A stretch of 64,000 nucleotides of DNA, taken from Candidatus Bathyarchaeota archaeon (GTDB taxonomy: Archaea > Thermoproteota > Bathyarchaeia > Bathyarchaeales > Bathycorpusculaceae). The notes beneath the pieces are model-generated. The model did not search any database and was not told the origin of the DNA. It saw nothing but the letters and a program-made list of their open reading frames with translations. A program made the position numbers and the translations under genes. Positions 61,301-64,000 of the stretch are shown one piece after another. Each line of letters starts with the position of its first letter. Position 1 is the stretch's first letter. The DNA lies in contig JAOZHS010000003.1 in the NCBI GenBank assembly GCA_026014745.1, positions 414,137 to 478,136 on the forward strand, in the 5' to 3' direction.

Positions 61301-61407
61301 TCTCGGATTTTGTTTTGGATCCAGAATTCGCGGATTTCTTTTTCGAGTTCAAGCGGAGCGTAATTTGGAGGTAAACTCAGTTGATCAGCTTCGACGGGGG
61401 CAGTCAT
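58372..61407 (-). CDS. ileS: Isoleucyl-tRNA synthetase
   Basis: 1011 residues from ATG 61407, with GGAG 6-7 nt upstream (TTG 61419 would add four residues). It joins isoleucine to tRNA-Ile. Class I signatures are HIGH at 65-68 (PHIGHARG) and KMSKS at 613-617. The editing domain has the TTMPFTVITDTMLAV and THG-like HLSPGNGEDDF parts, and WGTPLPMWTCPECGEKR with paired Cys holds a zinc site. The length and C-terminal arrangement are those of the archaeal/eukaryal (type 2) enzyme, which favours resistance to mupirocin (family knowledge). It is followed by the small zinc-finger gene. Confidence 0.97.
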   Translation of the reverse strand: MTAPVEADQLSLPPNYAPLELEKEIREFWIQNKIREKLEALSQSPNIKGTLGYVEGPPTLNGIPHIGHARGRILKDIRYRWKTMEGYYMPFWAGWDCQGLPVELEVEKILGARNKRESIEKYGMERFIEECKKAIMRYHQMWLDADSRLGIAINQDKAYWTYKDSYIEREWGILKRAWDQNLLEEGHYVVAYCPGCQTSLSSAEVGYEGSYKEVEDPSLYFKFKVTGTQNEYFLVWTTMPFTVITDTMLAVQPNAQYVKVQVGEEVWIMVQQRVEAVMAELGIETYQIVGSVQGKTLEGAAYDYPLKDIIPKQAENETKHPLVHHVIAEDFVEVDTATGVVHLSPGNGEDDFWAAQRRGVPIYAPFDDEVKFTKDAGAFAGVFARDADMPLVEELRSRNAFVKIKKIKHEYPTCWRSHHRLVWLARKEYFLRTDKINQKVLEAAEKVAYFYEEPKNRFLGFLKEGKPWCISRERIWGTPLPMWTCPECGEKRLVTSKQELVESAQEPIPADFELHKPWVDRVTLKCGKCGGVMRREDFVLDTWHNSGASPYARFTDEEYARFVPTSWLTEGIDQTRGWANSLLLEHVIFTGKAEAPYGAFLFQGLTQDAKGRKMSKSLGNVVQTSQLLEKNSADLCRFYMTRKCSPTDFMSFDLQELTRRSYQVLSTLYHLSRFFLQNATFDGFTPERYSVQWAFDSKKLQSADLWLLSKMQARIEDYTGKLERCEFNAAVAVLDDFVIETFSRLYVPMIRKELWTDDPDTFERRQTIYALLHSALKTVTLLFNPITPFLSEALYQKVYRPFEPTLPETVNMAPWPVPDEKLRNAALEADFDLLLKAVSIANAARQTGKLKRRWPLSKLIVVAPEKSLSALKALEPLLLDLTNVKSAEYVNAVPEFVGGENWVSSQENDLTVFISGQRDDKLLGEGIMRDLARRVQALRKEMGFTPTDVLDSAHIAELDAESMTLLEPYLEEMAGLIRTGKVYLHSKRGEVDEADWHESELDGKKIFLNIH

Positions 61408-61560
61408 ATGCGTCTCCAAACCGCAAAATACGCAAAAAGACTATATTAAGGTATAAACCGCCTTGGCAGAGAAAAAATCATCCAACCCCATGCTCATCAG
61501 GTTTGGCGGATGCATTAGATAGAGCATCTATACCCTCTTCCCTTGTTTTAAGTGCGGGGA

Positions 61561-61731
61561 TTTTAACAGGATTCCAACAGGCTAATGCGCTTGTTCTTTG
61601 CCAATAGTGACCTACCCCTCTTAGGATTCTGCATAGAGTTTCTAATAGGCACCAAATATGCCGCTGCGCCCCTCCCCCTCTATCGTTTCAGCATACCTTG
61701 GATATTAGCATCCAAATAGACGCCAAATAGG
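61561..61731 (+). repeat. Dispersed intergenic repeat, copy 3 (divergent)
   Basis: The third, more diverged copy: TTCCAACAGGCTAATG, GTTCTTTGCCAATAG, GACCTACCCCTCTTAGG, ATTCTGCATAGA, TAATAGGCACCAAATA. The final segment ATCCAAATAGACGCCAAATA is also present but displaced by about 65 nt, as if a piece had been inserted or the end duplicated. It lies upstream of ileS in the gap before the beta-helix gene. Confidence 0.75.
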
Positions 61732-61738
61732 GTGGATG

Positions 61739-63055
61739 TTACTCTGCTGTTTTATCCACGCGCCGATAAACTCGGAAAACGGAAAACGCAACCGTAACCA
61801 CAGCCAAAACAACCACCACAACCACAATCACCCCGATGAAGTCAAATGAGGGGGTTGCTTGATTGGAGGATTGGTCACCGAGGGGTGTAGACGAGTTGGG
61901 TTGGCTGGTCTGGTTTTGAGGCAACTGTGTCGCTTGGGGCATCTCAGTTGCTACAGGTGGCGATGTTGGGAGGGGCGCTATGTTGTTAAGGTCAAGATTA
62001 TCGGAGGAGGGAGCGTCGTTTTCTGGAGCTGTAAGGATGGGGTCATAGTTGACAGTTCCTAGGTTGTAGTCATCTTGGCTGTCATAAATGGTTTGGTTGA
62101 TAAGTTGGGTGTCTGTGGTTCCCCACCAGTTGTTTGCTGCGTCTATGTTGTAGGGACCTTTAAGGTAGAGGCTATGGACAGTGTTGTTTAGGTCACGGTT
62201 GTTCACAATATTGTTATGACTGATAACAGTTGAAGATAGGGGGTCGCGGATGCCCACTTGATTATTTATGATAGTGTTATATTCGATGTCGCCGCCGCCC
62301 TGAATGCCCCAAAATTTGTTGTTAGCGATGTAGTTGTGCTTAATTGTTACTGAACTGCTAAAACTGTCAGGGTCAGATGATATTCCTGCAAGCACACAGT
62401 TTTCAATTACGTTCCCCTCAAGGGTTGCCTGTCCAGTAGCAGTGACTCCTATCCAGCAGTCAGTAATTTTATTATTGGCAAAATAGCCGTCACCGGCTGC
62501 GTTAATTCCATTCTGGTTTCGACCGCAAGTAATCGTATTCTTCGTAACTATTGGTGCACCAGCTGTAACAAAAATGGAGCCACTGCTAAAGCTACCAGTA
62601 TATTGAAATACGCAGGAAGTAATTTTAGGTGAACCACCCGTCACTGACACGCTAACATTCACAAAATGTGCATTCTCAATTAGGCAGCCAGAACCCGCCT
62701 GCTCAACCCAGGCACTACTAGAAGAAGTAAATTCTAGTTGCGCGCCATTAAGAAGGTAAGTCGGCGGAGACTCGAAAAAGATACTTTTGTCGCTGGTGCC
62801 TTTTGCAATCAGGGTTCCGTTAACTTGGATATAGAATCCAGCGAGTTTAACGGTCACTCCGGGTTCAATGGTGAGTGTTACGCCATTTTTTACTCCAACT
62901 GGCCCCGTTAATGCGATCGGACTCTCTGCAGCAGTCCACGTAGCATCTGAGGTGAGCAAACCGCTTTTGTGAGTCTCACCCTGAACTGGAACAACAAAAA
63001 ACAAGCCACTGAACACCATCAGCAGAATCAACGCTGCACAAGCGAGCTTTTGCAT
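61739..63055 (-). CDS. Parallel beta-helix surface protein, membrane anchored
   Basis: 438 residues from ATG 63055. Signal peptide 1-26. Residues about 40-325 are right-handed beta-helix coils with the NosD/pectate-lyase look: NGVTLTIEPGVTVKLAG, repeated N-x-I-x-x-N/G-x-x-G turns such as FANNKITDCWIGVTATGQ, HNNIVNNRD, and the AANNWWGTTD cap. A Pro/Ser/Gln-rich stalk leads to one helix (FIGVIVVVVVVLAVVTVAF) and a basic tail. Likely a surface protein with polysaccharide-binding or structural role; no catalytic residues recognised. Confidence 0.88.
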   Translation of the reverse strand: MQKLACAALILLMVFSGLFFVVPVQGETHKSGLLTSDATWTAAESPIALTGPVGVKNGVTLTIEPGVTVKLAGFYIQVNGTLIAKGTSDKSIFFESPPTYLLNGAQLEFTSSSSAWVEQAGSGCLIENAHFVNVSVSVTGGSPKITSCVFQYTGSFSSGSIFVTAGAPIVTKNTITCGRNQNGINAAGDGYFANNKITDCWIGVTATGQATLEGNVIENCVLAGISSDPDSFSSSVTIKHNYIANNKFWGIQGGGDIEYNTIINNQVGIRDPLSSTVISHNNIVNNRDLNNTVHSLYLKGPYNIDAANNWWGTTDTQLINQTIYDSQDDYNLGTVNYDPILTAPENDAPSSDNLDLNNIAPLPTSPPVATEMPQATQLPQNQTSQPNSSTPLGDQSSNQATPSFDFIGVIVVVVVVLAVVTVAFSVFRVYRRVDKTAE

Positions 63056-63121
63056 AATTGTACCCAAACAACAGCGTGGCTCTGCGGTTATAAAATTTAC
63101 GAATACAGTTCTGAATGATTT

Positions 63122-63703
63122 TTATGCTTTTTTTGTGCCCATGCCGTACCAGAAGAAGACTTTTGCCACAACAGCCGTCAGAACAGCAGCCAGTATGCGA
63201 GTTAGAACAGTCAAAGCAAACCCCGTCACGCCTGTAACTAAATTTGCAGAAGAGGCATTCAACATGAAAAACAGGGCTAAACCGCCGATTGTGCAAGAGA
63301 CAACACTCGATATTAGCAGTCGTTTGAAGTTATCTGAGCGCTTATTGAGAGCGCCAGCCATGTATCCAATCAGCATTGGGCTTAGAACATAAGCCAAAAG
63401 CAATGCGCCAGAGCCACTTATGCCATGATAACTACCAGACCAGTACAACGCATAGAGGGAACCCATCAAAAAGCCTGAGGCGCCTCCTGCCCACTGGTTC
63501 CATAGCAATCCAAGCGCGAGCGGGACGCCAGTTATAACGACAAGCTCAAAAAGCTCCATAGTTATGCCGATAACAATGCCGGGTTCTCCGCCGATGATAG
63601 ACTGCAACTGGGAAATCAGAAAGATAACGAAAACAGCGATTACGGGAAGAACAACGCCGAATAATAGGTCATTTTTTGTCCATTTCTTCCAATCAAGAGT
63701 CAT
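63122..63703 (-). CDS. Polytopic membrane protein, unknown
   Basis: 193 residues with five or six helices: LFGVVLPVIAVFVIFLISQL, LFELVVITGVPLALGLLWNQ, ALLLAYVLSPMLIGYMAGAL, LLISSVVSCTIGGLALFFML and ILAAVLTAVVAKVFFWYG. Gly-rich helices resemble small transporter-like or ECF-type membrane proteins, but no family is recognised. ATG 63703. Stand-alone between the beta-helix gene and the arsM-like gene on the same strand. Confidence 0.7.
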   Translation of the reverse strand: MTLDWKKWTKNDLLFGVVLPVIAVFVIFLISQLQSIIGGEPGIVIGITMELFELVVITGVPLALGLLWNQWAGGASGFLMGSLYALYWSGSYHGISGSGALLLAYVLSPMLIGYMAGALNKRSDNFKRLLISSVVSCTIGGLALFFMLNASSANLVTGVTGFALTVLTRILAAVLTAVVAKVFFWYGMGTKKA

Positions 63704-63766
63704 ACAGTCGCCTGCTTATAGCTTGTCAGCGCTAATGAGTATTTAAAGTGATTGCAAAAAGGAGAG

Positions 63767-64000
63767 TTAGGCTTTTTTGACGGCAGAAACTTTGATGCTT
63801 ACAACTGAGTTTGCAGTCGCCTTTAACTCTTCGGAAGATAGGTTTAGATTGTCTAGGGTGCCTTTGAATGCGTCTTCGCTAATTATGAATTCAAGAGGAT
63901 AGTTTTTCTCGTCGATTATAGTTACGTCTCCAAAGCCCGCTTGACGGATTAGGTCGAGGTATTTGTCTTTTAGTTCAGCGCCAGCTATGCAACCGGCATA
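63767..64000 (-). CDS. Arsenite methyltransferase-like protein, C-terminal part
   Basis: 77 residues are visible before TAA 63767; the gene continues past the window edge. The stretch YAGCIAGAELKDKYLDLIRQAGFGDVTIID matches the end of ArsM-type methyltransferases, where the Cys in GC-IAGA is a conserved arsenic-binding residue. The last 40 residues (LEFIISEDAFKGTL to SIKVSAVKKA) also fit. ArsM methylates arsenite using SAM. The catalytic Rossmann part is not in the window, so the call rests on the tail. Confidence 0.72.
   Translation of the reverse strand, partial: YAGCIAGAELKDKYLDLIRQAGFGDVTIIDEKNYPLEFIISEDAFKGTLDNLNLSSEELKATANSVVSIKVSAVKKA

Noticed and set aside
1-64000. CRISPR arrays, rRNA genes, intact insertion sequences, integrase or replication origin
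   Set aside because: No regularly spaced repeats, no rRNA-like stretches and no transposase or integrase frames were seen; the three-copy repeat is dispersed, not clustered.

Overview
The window reads as a piece of a mesophilic archaeal chromosome, most likely from the TACK side and plausibly a Bathyarchaeia-like lineage; the taxonomic call is inference. Supporting signs seen here are TATA-like boxes about 25-30 nt before gene starts, frequent TTG/GTG starts, Shine-Dalgarno sites of the GGTGA/GGAG type, a tRNA-Tyr with two introns and C1-G72, a long archaeal/eukaryal-type isoleucyl-tRNA synthetase, DUF996 proteins, an RPA/SOSS-like single-strand binding protein and many very small zinc-ribbon proteins. 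There is no rRNA, CRISPR array, phage or intact transposon.

Layout. 0-2.1 kb: Zn/Mn-type ABC importer (binding protein cut by the window edge, ATPase, permease). 2.2-7.5 kb: REC-PAS-PAS-PAS histidine kinase, aldehyde dehydrogenase, and an ArsR / ferredoxin-like / zinc-ribbon operon. 7.7-21.6 kb: accessory stretch of membrane and secreted proteins of unknown role, a caspase-fold protein that lacks the usual His, a Cache sensor divergent from a PAS histidine kinase, several genes of 35-50 codons, and an incomplete-looking metzincin. 21.7-27.6 kb: two DUF996 membrane proteins around a GT39-type glycosyltransferase, two divergent PadR regulators with an operator-like inverted repeat, and a fused protein ending in a Bud32/RIO-like kinase. 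27.6-44.1 kb: small zinc proteins, two UPF0104/LPG-synthase-like membrane proteins, GNAT acetyltransferases, malic enzyme, SSB, glutaminyl cyclase, a membrane-tethered winged-helix protein overlapping a cohesin-domain surface protein, a divergent dockerin-like secreted protein, the tRNA, 6-phosphofructokinase and a GT4 glycosyltransferase.

44.4-49 kb holds the most coherent system: a DsrE - TusA - double-cubane (2-hydroxyacyl-CoA dehydratase-like) reductase - SelD operon, divergent from a LysR gene of the type linked with selenium metabolism, then a Rieske protein. It looks like a selenium-handling locus without selenocysteine machinery in view. 49-64 kb: a G1 (glutamic) peptidase, double-GNAT protein, an unknown protein next to an HExxH protein, GT4, large repeat-built surface proteins, ileS with a small zinc-finger gene behind it, a beta-helix surface protein and the end of an arsM-like methyltransferase.

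A dispersed intergenic repeat of about 105 nt occurs three times (28.9, 44.2 and 61.6 kb) and is the clearest non-coding signal. Two genes (the zinc permease and the membrane protein at 20.1-20.6 kb) have long conserved-looking frames with no ATG, GTG or TTG where the protein should start. All functional calls rest on reading motifs by eye; no searches were run.
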